Below the pieces are notes generated by a model. It ran no database searches and was not told the DNA's origin. It saw only the letters and a list, made by a program, of their open reading frames with translations. 64,000 nucleotides of DNA, from the NCBI GenBank assembly GCA_033794685.1, contig JARAYZ010000001.1, one strand, 5' to 3'. The position numbers and the translations under genes were made by a program. Numbering within the stretch: position 1 is the first letter of the stretch; every line of letters begins with the position of its first letter. Positions 40,799-48,889 of this stretch are shown piece after piece. Source of the DNA: Lentzea sp033794685 (GTDB taxonomy: Bacteria > Actinomycetota > Actinomycetes > Mycobacteriales > Pseudonocardiaceae).

Positions 40799-41782
40799 AT
40801 GTCGGGGGACCAGGACGAGGTCAGGCATGCCTACGGCGACAACATGGGTTGGCGCCTGAAGGGCTACTCGAAGCGGCGCAGCGGGTCGCCGGTCAGCGTG
40901 CGGGAGATCTCGCGACAGCAGTTCCTGATGATCAGACCGTTCTTCGACGCCGAGGACAACCCGTGGCTCGTGGACCTGAACGAGGTGGTCCCCGCCATCC
41001 GGCCGTGCATCGAGCACGTGCTGGGCCCGCTCGACCCCGACGAGGACTACTACGTCACCGGCCACCCGCTGGACTGGGACAAGGACCCGGTGCAGGTCGC
41101 CAGGGACGTGCTCGACGTCAAGTACCCGCTGGCCAGGGCGGCGTTCCTGGGCGGCAGCGTGGCGTCGGGGACCTACACGGCGAACTCCGACCTGGACATG
41201 ATCGTGATCGTCGACGACCTGCCGGGCGCGTTCCGCGAGACGCTGCGGCACCGCGGCTGGCCGGTCGAGCTGTTCTGCCACACGATCGAGTCGTTCTGGG
41301 ACTTCGTGGCCCGGGACATCGAGGGCCGGCGACCACCGTTGCTCAACATGTGCGCCGAGGGGTTCCTCATGCTCGACGCCGACGGCACCGGTCAACGCAT
41401 ACGGTCCGAGGCGCGCGCTCGGTTGGACGCAGGCCCTCCGCCCGCGACTGTCACCGAGCTGGAAGACCGTCGCTACGGCACCACGGACCTGCTTGAAGAC
41501 CTCATCGGCGCACGGGACGAGGACGAGCGTCTGTTCGTCGCGGCCCGCCTGCTGACCTGCGCGGGAGAACTGGCGTTGGTGGTGCAGAACCGGTGGCTCG
41601 GGCACGGGAAGTGGTTGCTGCGCCGGTTGCGCGACGCCAAGGAGGACGAGCTCGTCGACTCCTACCGGGCGTTGGTGCGGGGTGAGGGTGCCGAGCGGTT
41701 CGTCGCCGTCGTGGAGGCCGTGCTGGTGTCCGCCGGCGGGCGCCTCGACGCCGGTTACCGCCGCGAAGCGCCTCTCCACTGA
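40799..41782 (+). CDS. Nucleotidyltransferase-fold protein
   Basis: 327 residues from ATG 40799. The core motif 'FLGGSVASGTYTANSDLDMI' (GSx..G...SDxD, two metal-binding Asp) at ~residues 120-140 places it in the MNT/ANT-like nucleotidyltransferase superfamily. 'WPVELFCHTIESFWDF' follows and the C-terminal half is helical, like the HEPN-type or KNTase C domains. It could modify a small molecule or RNA. No antitoxin partner lies beside it. The exact family is not recognised. Confidence 0.72.
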   Translation: MSGDQDEVRHAYGDNMGWRLKGYSKRRSGSPVSVREISRQQFLMIRPFFDAEDNPWLVDLNEVVPAIRPCIEHVLGPLDPDEDYYVTGHPLDWDKDPVQVARDVLDVKYPLARAAFLGGSVASGTYTANSDLDMIVIVDDLPGAFRETLRHRGWPVELFCHTIESFWDFVARDIEGRRPPLLNMCAEGFLMLDADGTGQRIRSEARARLDAGPPPATVTELEDRRYGTTDLLEDLIGARDEDERLFVAARLLTCAGELALVVQNRWLGHGKWLLRRLRDAKEDELVDSYRALVRGEGAERFVAVVEAVLVSAGGRLDAGYRREAPLH

Positions 41783-41801
41783 ACCACTATTCTTCCCGTT
41801 C

Positions 41802-42413
41802 GTGCTGCTCATCGTCCTGGAGTTGATCGGTATCGCGGTCTTCGCCGCCTCCGGGGCGGTGGCCGCGGTCCGCGCCCGCCTCGACGTGTTCGGCGTGATC
41901 ATCCTGGCGCTGACCACGGCGCTGGGCGGCGGCATCGTGCGTGACGTGCTGCTCGGCGTGCACCCGCCGACGAGTCTGCGGAACTGGCCGTACCTGCTGG
42001 TCGCCGGTGGCTCCGGCCTGATCGTCTTCTGGTTCCACCCGCAGGTCGCCAAGCTCCGCCGCAGCGTCCTGCTGCTGGACGCGGTGGGGCTCGGCCTGTT
42101 CGTCACGTCCGGCACGTCCACGGCGCTGTCACTCGGAGCGACTCCTTACGCAGCGTGCCTGATCGGTATGACGACAGGCATCGGCGGAGGCGCGATTCGT
42201 GACCTACTGCTCCGTGAGATTCCTCTGGTCCTGAGGAGAGAGATCTACGCCGTGGCAGCGCTCTGCGGAGCGGTGGTGGTGGCGGTGGGCGAGTGGGCCG
42301 GATTTCCGAAAGGCCTGGTCGCGCTGACCGGTGCGTCAATAATCATCACCATCAGGCTGATTGCGCTCTGGCGGAAGTGGAATGCGCCCGTGGCGAGGGG
42401 CCTGGAAGGCTAA
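41802..42413 (+). CDS. TRIC family (UPF0126) cation channel protein
   Basis: 203 residues from GTG 41802, without a clear RBS. Two similar three-helix halves each carry the family's glycine-rich motif: 'LTTALGGGIVRDVLLGVHPP' in the first and 'GMTTGIGGGAIRDLLLREIP' in the second; a seventh helix ends the protein ('LTGASIIITIRLIAL'). Bacterial TRIC proteins form trimeric membrane channels for K+ or Na+. It starts 19 bp after the nucleotidyltransferase gene and precedes mprA. Confidence 0.92.
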   Translation: MLLIVLELIGIAVFAASGAVAAVRARLDVFGVIILALTTALGGGIVRDVLLGVHPPTSLRNWPYLLVAGGSGLIVFWFHPQVAKLRRSVLLLDAVGLGLFVTSGTSTALSLGATPYAACLIGMTTGIGGGAIRDLLLREIPLVLRREIYAVAALCGAVVVAVGEWAGFPKGLVALTGASIIITIRLIALWRKWNAPVARGLEG

Positions 42414-42430
42414 CGCCGAACTCACACCCG

Positions 42431-42460
42431 CAGTTAGGGCCCTTCTCAGGCGGCTCTCAG
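42431..42460 (+). promoter_or_regulatory. MprA-box-like direct repeats upstream of mprA
   Basis: TCTCAG at 42444-42449 and 42455-42460 (11-bp period) are preceded by CAGTTAGGG at 42431-42439. The same CAGTTA(A)GGG...TCTCAGG arrangement is found before htrA at 52767-52786. Mycobacterial MprA binds loose 8-bp direct repeats in front of mprA and pepD, so this is a likely autoregulatory site. Confidence 0.6.
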
Positions 42461-42482
42461 ATCCCTCGGCAAGACTGCCCTC

Positions 42483-43178
42483 ATGCGCATCCTCGTTGTC
42501 GACGACGACCGGGCGGTCAGGGAGTCACTCCGCCGCTCGCTCCAGTTCAACGGCTACCAGGTCGAGACTGCCGGAGACGGCATGCAGGCCCTGGAGTCGG
42601 TGACCGCCGCCAGGCCGGACGCGATGGTGCTCGACGTGATGATGCCCCGCCTCGACGGCCTCGAGGTGTGCCGCAGGCTGCGCAGCACCGGTGACGACCT
42701 GCCGATCCTCGTGCTCACCGCGCGTGACGCCGTGAGCGATCGGGTGTCGGGTCTGGACGCCGGTGCCGACGACTACCTGCCCAAGCCGTTCGCGCTGGAG
42801 GAACTGCTGGCCCGCCTGCGCGCGTTGCTGCGCCGGGCCGCCCACGACGACGACGCGGCCCAGAAGTCCGCCGCCGTGTTGAAGTTCTCCGACCTCGAGC
42901 TGGACCCGTCCACGCGCGACGTCCGCCGCGGCGAGCGTCCGATCAGCCTCACCCGCACCGAGTTCGCGCTGCTCGAGCTCCTGCTGGCGCACCCGCGCCA
43001 GGTGCTCACCCGCAGCCGCATCCTGGAGGACGTGTGGGGATACGACTTCCCGACCTCGGGCAACGCTCTCGAGGTCTACGTGGGGTACCTGCGCCGCAAG
43101 ACGGAGCTGGAGGGCGAGCCGAGGCTGATCCACACGGTGCGCGGGGTGGGCTACGTCATGAGGGAAACCCCTCCGTGA
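42483..43178 (+). CDS. mprA: OmpR-type response regulator MprA
   Basis: 231 residues. The receiver has 'ILVVDDDRAVRESL', phosphoacceptor Asp51 in 'LDVMMP', 'LTARD' and Lys in 'LPKPFALEELLARL'. The output winged helix has 'LELLLAHPRQVLTRSRILED' and 'VYVGYLRRKTELEGEPRLIH'. Its sequence type and position (mprA-mprB, with pepD/htrA and moaB further on) fit the mycobacterial envelope-stress system. The stop overlaps the mprB start (GTGA). Confidence 0.92.
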   Translation: MRILVVDDDRAVRESLRRSLQFNGYQVETAGDGMQALESVTAARPDAMVLDVMMPRLDGLEVCRRLRSTGDDLPILVLTARDAVSDRVSGLDAGADDYLPKPFALEELLARLRALLRRAAHDDDAAQKSAAVLKFSDLELDPSTRDVRRGERPISLTRTEFALLELLLAHPRQVLTRSRILEDVWGYDFPTSGNALEVYVGYLRRKTELEGEPRLIHTVRGVGYVMRETPP

Positions 43179-44563
43179 TCGCCGAACCCCAGGGACGCCT
43201 GCAAAGGGCGTCGCTGCGGGCTCGGGTCACCTGGCTCGCTGCTTTCTGCGTTGCCGGAGCCGTCGCGCTGGTGTCCCTCGGCGCGTACATGGTCGTGCGC
43301 AAGAGCACGTACGACGCACTCGACGACGGCCTGCGCCAGCGGGCCGCCACCGTCGCGAACGGCACGAAGGTCACCACGCCCGACGAGGTCGCCAACTACC
43401 CGGCGGCGTTCCTCGCGGCGGGGGACGTGAAGATGGGCGTGCTGCTGGCCGACTCCGGGAAGATCATCTACCCGAAGGACTCCACCCCGCCGCCCAGCGT
43501 CCAGGAGGCCTGGGACGTCGCGGACGGCGACCGCCCCGAGTTCATCTGGACCGACCACAAGACCGAGACCAGGGTCATCGCGGTCCCGTACCAGCCCGGC
43601 CAGGCGATCATCATCGCCCAGTCGATGGTGCCGCAGCGGACCACGCTCGCGAAGCTCAGCGTGGTGCTGCTGCTGATCGGCGGTGCCGGCGTGCTGCTCG
43701 CGGCCATCGCGGGCACGGCCGTCGCGCGCACGAGCCTCCGGCCGGTGCAACGGTTGACGGAGGCCACCGAACGCGTCGCCAACACGGGCGACCTGACGCC
43801 GATCCCGGTCGCGGGCGACGACGAGCTGGCGCGACTGACGCACAGCTTCAACGCGATGCTGGGCGCCGTCGCCGAGTCCCAGGAACGACAACGCCGCCTG
43901 GTCGCCGACGCGGGCCACGAGCTGCGCACGCCGCTGACGTCCATGCGCACGAACCTGGAGCTGCTGCTCGCCTCGGAACGCCCGGACGCCCCGAACCTGT
44001 CACAAGAGGACAAGACGGAGATCCAGGCCGACGTGCGCGCCCAGATCGACGAGCTGACCACGTTGATCGGTGACCTGGTCGAACTCGCCCGGGAGGACGC
44101 GCCGCAGGTCATCCACGAGCCGGTCGACCTCAACGAGGTCGTGGAACGGTCGCTGGACCGCGCCCGCCGCCGTGCCTCGAACGCCGTGACGTTCGACGTG
44201 CAGCTGCAGCCGTGGACACTTCTGGGTGATTCGAGTGCGCTGGAGCGCGCGGTGCTGAACCTCCTCGACAACGCGGTGAAGTTCAGCCCCTCGGGCTCGG
44301 CGGTGCGGTTGAACCTCCGTCAGATGGGCGACGGCAGCGCCGTGGTCGAGGTGGCCGACGCGGGTCCCGGTATCGCGGACGCCGATCTACCTCACGTTTT
44401 CGAGCGGTTCTACCGCTCGTCCGAGGCGCGGACCCTGCCGGGTTCCGGCCTGGGGCTCGCCATCGTCAAGCAGGTGGCACAACGGCACGGCGGCACGGCC
44501 ACGGCGGGCAGAGCCCCCGAGGGTGGAGCCCTGTTCACGTTGCGCCTACCCGGACGTCCGTAA
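43175..44563 (+). CDS. mprB: Sensor histidine kinase MprB
   Basis: 462 residues from GTG 43175. Two membrane helices (about 20-42 and 160-185) flank an extracytoplasmic sensor of ~115 residues. Then HAMP ('TSLRPVQRLTEATERVANTG'), a dimerisation domain with His248 in 'DAGHELRTPLTS', and the ATPase with 'LLDNAVKF' (N box), 'VADAGPGIADADLPHVFERF' (G1/F) and 'GSGLGLAIVKQVAQRHGG' (G2). MprB senses envelope stress and phosphorylates MprA, which induces pepD and other genes. The gene ends 10 bp before lepB. Confidence 0.92.
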   Translation: MIAEPQGRLQRASLRARVTWLAAFCVAGAVALVSLGAYMVVRKSTYDALDDGLRQRAATVANGTKVTTPDEVANYPAAFLAAGDVKMGVLLADSGKIIYPKDSTPPPSVQEAWDVADGDRPEFIWTDHKTETRVIAVPYQPGQAIIIAQSMVPQRTTLAKLSVVLLLIGGAGVLLAAIAGTAVARTSLRPVQRLTEATERVANTGDLTPIPVAGDDELARLTHSFNAMLGAVAESQERQRRLVADAGHELRTPLTSMRTNLELLLASERPDAPNLSQEDKTEIQADVRAQIDELTTLIGDLVELAREDAPQVIHEPVDLNEVVERSLDRARRRASNAVTFDVQLQPWTLLGDSSALERAVLNLLDNAVKFSPSGSAVRLNLRQMGDGSAVVEVADAGPGIADADLPHVFERFYRSSEARTLPGSGLGLAIVKQVAQRHGGTATAGRAPEGGALFTLRLPGRP

Positions 44564-44573
44564 GGTAGGCCGT

Positions 44574-45434
44574 GTGAGTCATCGCGTGAACGACGATTCT
44601 TCGTCGACCTGGGAGACGACCCCTTCCTCGGACGACGGCCCCGCAGAACCCACGACGCGCTTCTCGACGTCCGGTTCGCGGTCTTCGTCCTCTTCCTCGT
44701 ACGAGGGTCGCTCCTCGTACGACGAGGACGGTGCGCCGAGGTTCTCGAAGAAGAAGGCGAAGAAGAAGCAGCCTTTCTGGAAAGAGCTTCTGGTCATCTT
44801 CAGCGTCGCGCTGCTGCTGACCGTCGTCATCCAGACGTTCGTCGCGCGCGTGTTCGTCATCCCGTCGGCCTCGATGGAGACGACGCTGCACGGCTGCACG
44901 GGCTGCGTGAACGACAAGGTGCTGGTCGAGAAGATCACGTACCTGTTCAACGACCCGCGCCCCGGTGACGTCATCGTCTTCCGCGGCCCGCCGAACTGGA
45001 CCGGCGGCAAGGAGCCCCCGAACTTCGTGGTCGGCACCCTGCAGGACCTGGGTTCGATGGTGAACCTCTCCGAGCCCAGCGGCACGGACTTCATCAAGCG
45101 CGTCATCGCGGTCGGCGGCCAGACCGTCGAGTGCTGCGACGACCAGGGCCGCGTGATGGTCGACGGCAAGCCCCTCGACGAGCCGTACCTGAACTTCGGT
45201 GGCGGCCCGCGCCAGCAGGACTCGTTCGAGAAGGTCACCGTCCCCGCGGGCAAGCTGTGGGTAATGGGCGACAACCGCAACAACTCGTCGGACTCGCGCA
45301 AGCACGGCGACCCGACGCCGGCCGACGGCGCGATCCCGGTCGACAACGTGGTGGGCAAGGCCCGCGTGATCGTGATCCCCGTGGGGCGCTGGGGTTCGAT
45401 CTCCGACTTCAACCCGCAGACCGGCGGGAACTAG
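44574..45434 (+). CDS. lepB: Signal peptidase I
   Basis: 286 residues from GTG 44574 (AAGGTAGG upstream). A ~75-residue Ser/acidic-rich cytosolic head and basic patch ('KKKAKKKQ') precede one membrane helix ('ELLVIFSVALLLTVVIQTFV'). The outer catalytic domain has Ser100 in 'IPSASMETTL' (box B), Lys175 in 'DFIKRVIAVGG' (box D) and 'MGDNRNNSSDSR' (box E). It cleaves Sec and Tat signal peptides at the membrane surface. Cysteine pairs ('GCTGC', 'CC') are extra. It ends just before a perfect 44-bp palindrome. Confidence 0.94.
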   Translation: MSHRVNDDSSSTWETTPSSDDGPAEPTTRFSTSGSRSSSSSSYEGRSSYDEDGAPRFSKKKAKKKQPFWKELLVIFSVALLLTVVIQTFVARVFVIPSASMETTLHGCTGCVNDKVLVEKITYLFNDPRPGDVIVFRGPPNWTGGKEPPNFVVGTLQDLGSMVNLSEPSGTDFIKRVIAVGGQTVECCDDQGRVMVDGKPLDEPYLNFGGGPRQQDSFEKVTVPAGKLWVMGDNRNNSSDSRKHGDPTPADGAIPVDNVVGKARVIVIPVGRWGSISDFNPQTGGN

Positions 45435-45441
45435 CACTTCA

Positions 45442-45485
45442 AGCGAAATGGGGCGGGGACCACGTGGTCCCCGCCCCATTTCGCT
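45442..45485. terminator. Perfect 44-bp palindrome, bidirectional terminator
   Basis: Two 22-base halves (45442-45463 and 45464-45485) are exact reverse complements with no spacer; the centre is CACGTG and the ends are AGCGAAAT/ATTTCGCT. It starts 7 bases after the lepB stop and ends 7 bases before the stop of the convergent permease gene, so it can terminate both. Confidence 0.9.
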
Positions 45486-45492
45486 GTGGTCC

Positions 45493-46395
45493 TCAGCCCT
45501 TCGTGGATCCCAGCGTCAGTCCGCCCACGAACTGACGCTGCAACACGAAGAACACGACCAGGGTGGGCAGCGCGACCAGGAGAGAGCCCGCTGCGATCAG
45601 GTTGTTGTCGGTGAAGAACGTGCCCTTGAGGTTCTGCAGGGCCGACGTCACCGGCATCTTGTCGCCGTCCTGGATGAGCACCAACGCCCACAGGAAGTCG
45701 TTGTAGATCCAGGTGAACTCCAGCGTGGCCAGCGCCGCCAGCACCGGCCGGCACAGCGGCAGGGTCAGCTGCCAGTACTGGCGGAACACCGAGGCGCCGT
45801 CCACCCGAGCGGCTTCGGTCAGTTCGTACGGGATGGTCTTCATGTAGTTCGACAACACGAACGTGCAGAAGCCCATCTGGAACGCGATGTGGATCAGGAT
45901 CACGCCGAGCGGCGAGTCGATCAGCGACTCGCTCTCCGACATCCACGCCGGTAGTTCGATCAGCCGGTAGAGCCTCCACAGCGGCGTGACGATCACCTGC
46001 TGCGGCAACAGGTTGCCCGCGGTGAACAGCATCAGCAGCGCGATGTTGAACTTGAAGCTGAACCGCGACACCGCGAACGCCACCATCGAGCTGAGGATCA
46101 GCGTGATGATCAGGGCGGGCACGGTGATCAGGAAGGTGTTCCAGTAGAAGTGCGGCAGGTTGCCGATCTCCCACGCCTTCGCGAAGTTCTCGAACGTCAG
46201 GGACTTCGCGATGGAGAAGTAGCCGTTGACCGACGTGTCGTCGTAGGTCCGCAGCGACGCGTAGACCGCCCACAGCAGCGGTGCCAGCGTCATCAGGCAC
46301 GTGAGTACCAGGAAGACGTGCAGCGCGATTCGCGCCGGGGTGACCGGCTTGCTCTTCTTCGCCGGCACCGAAGGCCGTTCCAGCGTGGCCGTCAC
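45493..46395 (-). CDS. Sugar ABC transporter permease (MalG/LacG-like)
   Basis: 300 residues, six membrane helices, with the permease EAA loop 'YELTEAARVDGASVFRQYWQ' that docks the ATPase. It starts at GTG 46395, overlapping the stop of the other permease by GTGA. Belongs to the CUT1 carbohydrate importer family. With the substrate-binding lipoprotein and partner permease it forms an importer that lacks its own ATPase gene; a shared MsiK-type ATPase elsewhere is expected. The neighbouring beta-galactosidase operon suggests a galactoside as substrate. Confidence 0.93.
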   Translation of the reverse strand: MTATLERPSVPAKKSKPVTPARIALHVFLVLTCLMTLAPLLWAVYASLRTYDDTSVNGYFSIAKSLTFENFAKAWEIGNLPHFYWNTFLITVPALIITLILSSMVAFAVSRFSFKFNIALLMLFTAGNLLPQQVIVTPLWRLYRLIELPAWMSESESLIDSPLGVILIHIAFQMGFCTFVLSNYMKTIPYELTEAARVDGASVFRQYWQLTLPLCRPVLAALATLEFTWIYNDFLWALVLIQDGDKMPVTSALQNLKGTFFTDNNLIAAGSLLVALPTLVVFFVLQRQFVGGLTLGSTKG

Positions 46396-47345
46396 GTCCG
46401 GTTCTCCTTGCTGAACACCTGGTACAGGTACGGGATGATGACGCCGAGCGAGATCGTCAGCAGGATCACCGCGACCGCGGAACCCCGGCCGATCCGCGAG
46501 GCCTCACCGATGATGTTGTCGGTCACCAGCACCGACAACAGCTCCAGACCGTTGCGTCCCTTGTTGATGACGTACACGATGTCGAACGCGCGCAGCGCCT
46601 CGATCACCGTCACCACGGCGACGACGATGTTCACCGGCTTCATCACCGGGAAGGTGACCCGGAAGAACGTCTGCGAGGCGGAGGCGCCGTCCAGCGAGGC
46701 CGCTTCCTTCAAAGCGGGATCGACGGACTTCAGGCCCGCCAAGTACAGCAGCATGATGTAGCCGGTGTGCCGCCACGCCGCCGCGACGAGCACCGCGTAG
46801 AGGTTGATGTCCGAGTCGCCGATCCAGTCGACGGGTTTGTCGAGGCCCAGCACCGAGTTCAGCAGTCCGCCGTCCGGCGTGTAGATCAGCTGCCAGATGA
46901 ACCCGACCAGGGCGAGCGACAGCACCATCGGCATGTACAGCGCGCTCTGGTAGATCCGGCTGAACCTGAGTTCGCGGTCCAGCAGCACGGCGAGCAGCAG
47001 GCCCGCCGCCGTCGGCACGACGAGCAGGAAGGCCAGCCAGATCAGGTTGTGCTGCACCGCCGGCCAGAACCGCGGGTACTCGGTGAAGATCTCGACGTAG
47101 TTCCCGACACCGATCCACTCGATGTCCTCGAAGCCGCCGATGCCGTTCCACCTGCTGAACGACAACGCGACCGAGCCCAGCGTCGGGATCCACACGAACA
47201 GCAGGTGCACGAACGTGGGGATGCCGAGCATGAGCGCCAGCACGAGTTTGTCCGTGCCGGCGAGGGCCGTGGCACGCTTTCCACGCCGACGAGGCGGCGG
47301 CCCGCTGGGGGCCACCGCCTTCGGCTTCTCCTGCACTGCGGTCAC
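46392..47345 (-). CDS. Sugar ABC transporter permease (MalF/LacF-like)
   Basis: 317 residues from GTG 47345, GTGA-overlapping the binding-protein gene. A ~30-residue Pro/Arg-rich cytosolic head precedes six membrane helices. The EAA loop is 'DPALKEAASLDGASASQTFF'. 'YMPMVLSLALVGFIWQLIY' is typical of MalF/UgpA-type CUT1 permeases. It pairs with the downstream permease in the membrane. Confidence 0.93.
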   Translation of the reverse strand: MTAVQEKPKAVAPSGPPPRRRGKRATALAGTDKLVLALMLGIPTFVHLLFVWIPTLGSVALSFSRWNGIGGFEDIEWIGVGNYVEIFTEYPRFWPAVQHNLIWLAFLLVVPTAAGLLLAVLLDRELRFSRIYQSALYMPMVLSLALVGFIWQLIYTPDGGLLNSVLGLDKPVDWIGDSDINLYAVLVAAAWRHTGYIMLLYLAGLKSVDPALKEAASLDGASASQTFFRVTFPVMKPVNIVVAVVTVIEALRAFDIVYVINKGRNGLELLSVLVTDNIIGEASRIGRGSAVAVILLTISLGVIIPYLYQVFSKENRT

Positions 47346-48649
47346 TTGAAGATGTTCTTCGCCTGGTCGGCCATGCCCTTGAGCACGGAGTCGACGCTGT
47401 TCGGGTCCTTGATGAACGCGATGAGACCGTTGGTGGCCGCCTCGCTCGCGAAGGCCGGGTCGGTGTCGCGGTCGAGGAACTGCGTGATGTGCTTGGCGCC
47501 CTTGATGACCTCGGCGGCCTTCTTCTGCAGCGAGTTGTAGCCGGAGGTGTCGGCCTTCTGGTTCGTCGCGACCACGGAGGAGTCGGCCTTCAGGTAGGTG
47601 AGCTGCGGCTCGGCCGTCGACAGGTACTCGAGCAGCTTGAGCGCGCCCTCGGAGTTGCCGGGCTTCTTCGCCATCATGTAGCCGTCGATCGGTGCCTCGA
47701 CGGTGTCGGTGCCGTGCTCCGGGTTGATCTCCGGGAACGGGAAGAAGTCCAGGTCCTCCTTCTCGGCGTCCGGGAACTGCTGGCCGAGGAACGAGCCGAG
47801 CAGGTACATGCCGGACTTCTTCTGCTGCAACGACTGCGCGGCTTCCTGCCAGTCGCGGCCGAGCGCGTTCTCCTGGTGGAACGGCAGCAGCCGCTTCCAG
47901 GTGTCGAACACGTCCTTGACCCGCTTGTCCTGCCAGTCTTCCTTGCCCGCCAGCAGGTCCACGTGGAACTGGTAGCCGTTGGTGCGGAAGTTGAGCTGGT
48001 CGAACGTGCCCATGGCCGGCCAGCCCTGCTTCTCCGCGAAGGCGATCGGGTTCAGGCCGTCGGACTGCATCTTCGTGGAGAGCGCGACGAGTTCGTCGAG
48101 CGTCTTCGGGATCGCGTATCCGCGCTCCTGCCACACGCTCTTGCGGTAGAACATGCCCCACGGGTACTGAGTGAACGGCACGAAGTACTGCTTGCCGTCC
48201 GAGCCCGTCGACGCCTGCTTGAGCGCGTCGGAGTAGTTGCCACCGACCTTGCCCCACAGGTCGCTCAGGTCACCGGTGAGGCCCTGGTCCGCGAAGAACC
48301 GCATGCGGTAGCCGGCGAACCACGCGAGCACGTCGTCCGGCTTGCCCTGCAGGTAGTTGTTGATCTGTTCCTGGTACTGCTCGTGCTGCTTGGTGTTGAT
48401 CGTGACCGACAGACCACCGGACTGACCGTCGAAGCCCTTGAGGGCGGCCGTGATCGCGTCCTTCGGCACCTGGTCGGACAGGTTGTTGCCGAACGTGACG
48501 ACCTTCGAGTCGCCACCCGTGCTCGAACCGCCGCCGCACGCCGCGAGGCCGCCGGTCGCGGCGACGCCCGCACCGGCCAGCATGATCCGCAGCATCGCGC
48601 GCCGACCGAGGTGCGGTAACGGAGTGGAACCAGGCGTGTGCAGAACCAT
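47342..48649 (-). CDS. Sugar ABC transporter substrate-binding lipoprotein
   Basis: 435 residues from ATG 48649, preceded by TAGGAG. The leader has a twin-arginine ('LGRRAMLRIMLAGAGVAATG') and a lipobox 'GLAACGGG', so the mature protein begins with a lipidated Cys. The body is a family-1 extracellular solute-binding protein ('KGFDGQSGGLSVTINTKQHE', 'FTQYPWGMFYRKSVWQERGY', 'PIDGYMMAKKPGNSEGALKL'). It captures an oligosaccharide for the two downstream permeases. It is divergent from the beta-galactosidase operon across a 240-bp gap that must hold shared control sites. Confidence 0.93.
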   Translation of the reverse strand: MVLHTPGSTPLPHLGRRAMLRIMLAGAGVAATGGLAACGGGSSTGGDSKVVTFGNNLSDQVPKDAITAALKGFDGQSGGLSVTINTKQHEQYQEQINNYLQGKPDDVLAWFAGYRMRFFADQGLTGDLSDLWGKVGGNYSDALKQASTGSDGKQYFVPFTQYPWGMFYRKSVWQERGYAIPKTLDELVALSTKMQSDGLNPIAFAEKQGWPAMGTFDQLNFRTNGYQFHVDLLAGKEDWQDKRVKDVFDTWKRLLPFHQENALGRDWQEAAQSLQQKKSGMYLLGSFLGQQFPDAEKEDLDFFPFPEINPEHGTDTVEAPIDGYMMAKKPGNSEGALKLLEYLSTAEPQLTYLKADSSVVATNQKADTSGYNSLQKKAAEVIKGAKHITQFLDRDTDPAFASEAATNGLIAFIKDPNSVDSVLKGMADQAKNIFK

Positions 48650-48837
48650 CATCGCTCCTACAGGTGACGCTCGCTCGTGTGAACCGAACAGGACTCCAAC
48701 AAAGTTGCGCATAATGTGGTCCCAGGCACACATCCTGTCAAGTCCCGTTACGGAGCTGTTAAACCGCAGCACAGCCGGTGTCCGACCAGTTCCCGGTACT
48801 TTTCCCGGTCAACCGCCGAACAGACCCGAACGCAGAG

Positions 48838-48854
48838 TTGTGTTTGCTTGTGTT
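48838..48854. promoter_or_regulatory. TTGTGTT direct repeats upstream of the GH42 gene
   Basis: TTGTGTT occurs at 48838-48844 and again at 48848-48854, one helical turn apart, 36 bp before the beta-galactosidase start and inside the divergent promoter region shared with the ABC operon. Candidate operator for the DeoR-type repressor encoded downstream. No other structure was found in 48650-48889. Confidence 0.4.
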
Positions 48855-48889
48855 GACGTTGGGGGTTGTTGTCGGCCACGCTTGCGCTC

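Noticed and set aside
40799..41782. MNT half of a HEPN-MNT toxin-antitoxin pair
   Set aside because: The nucleotidyltransferase motif is present but the protein is much longer than MNT antitoxins and has no HEPN gene beside it.
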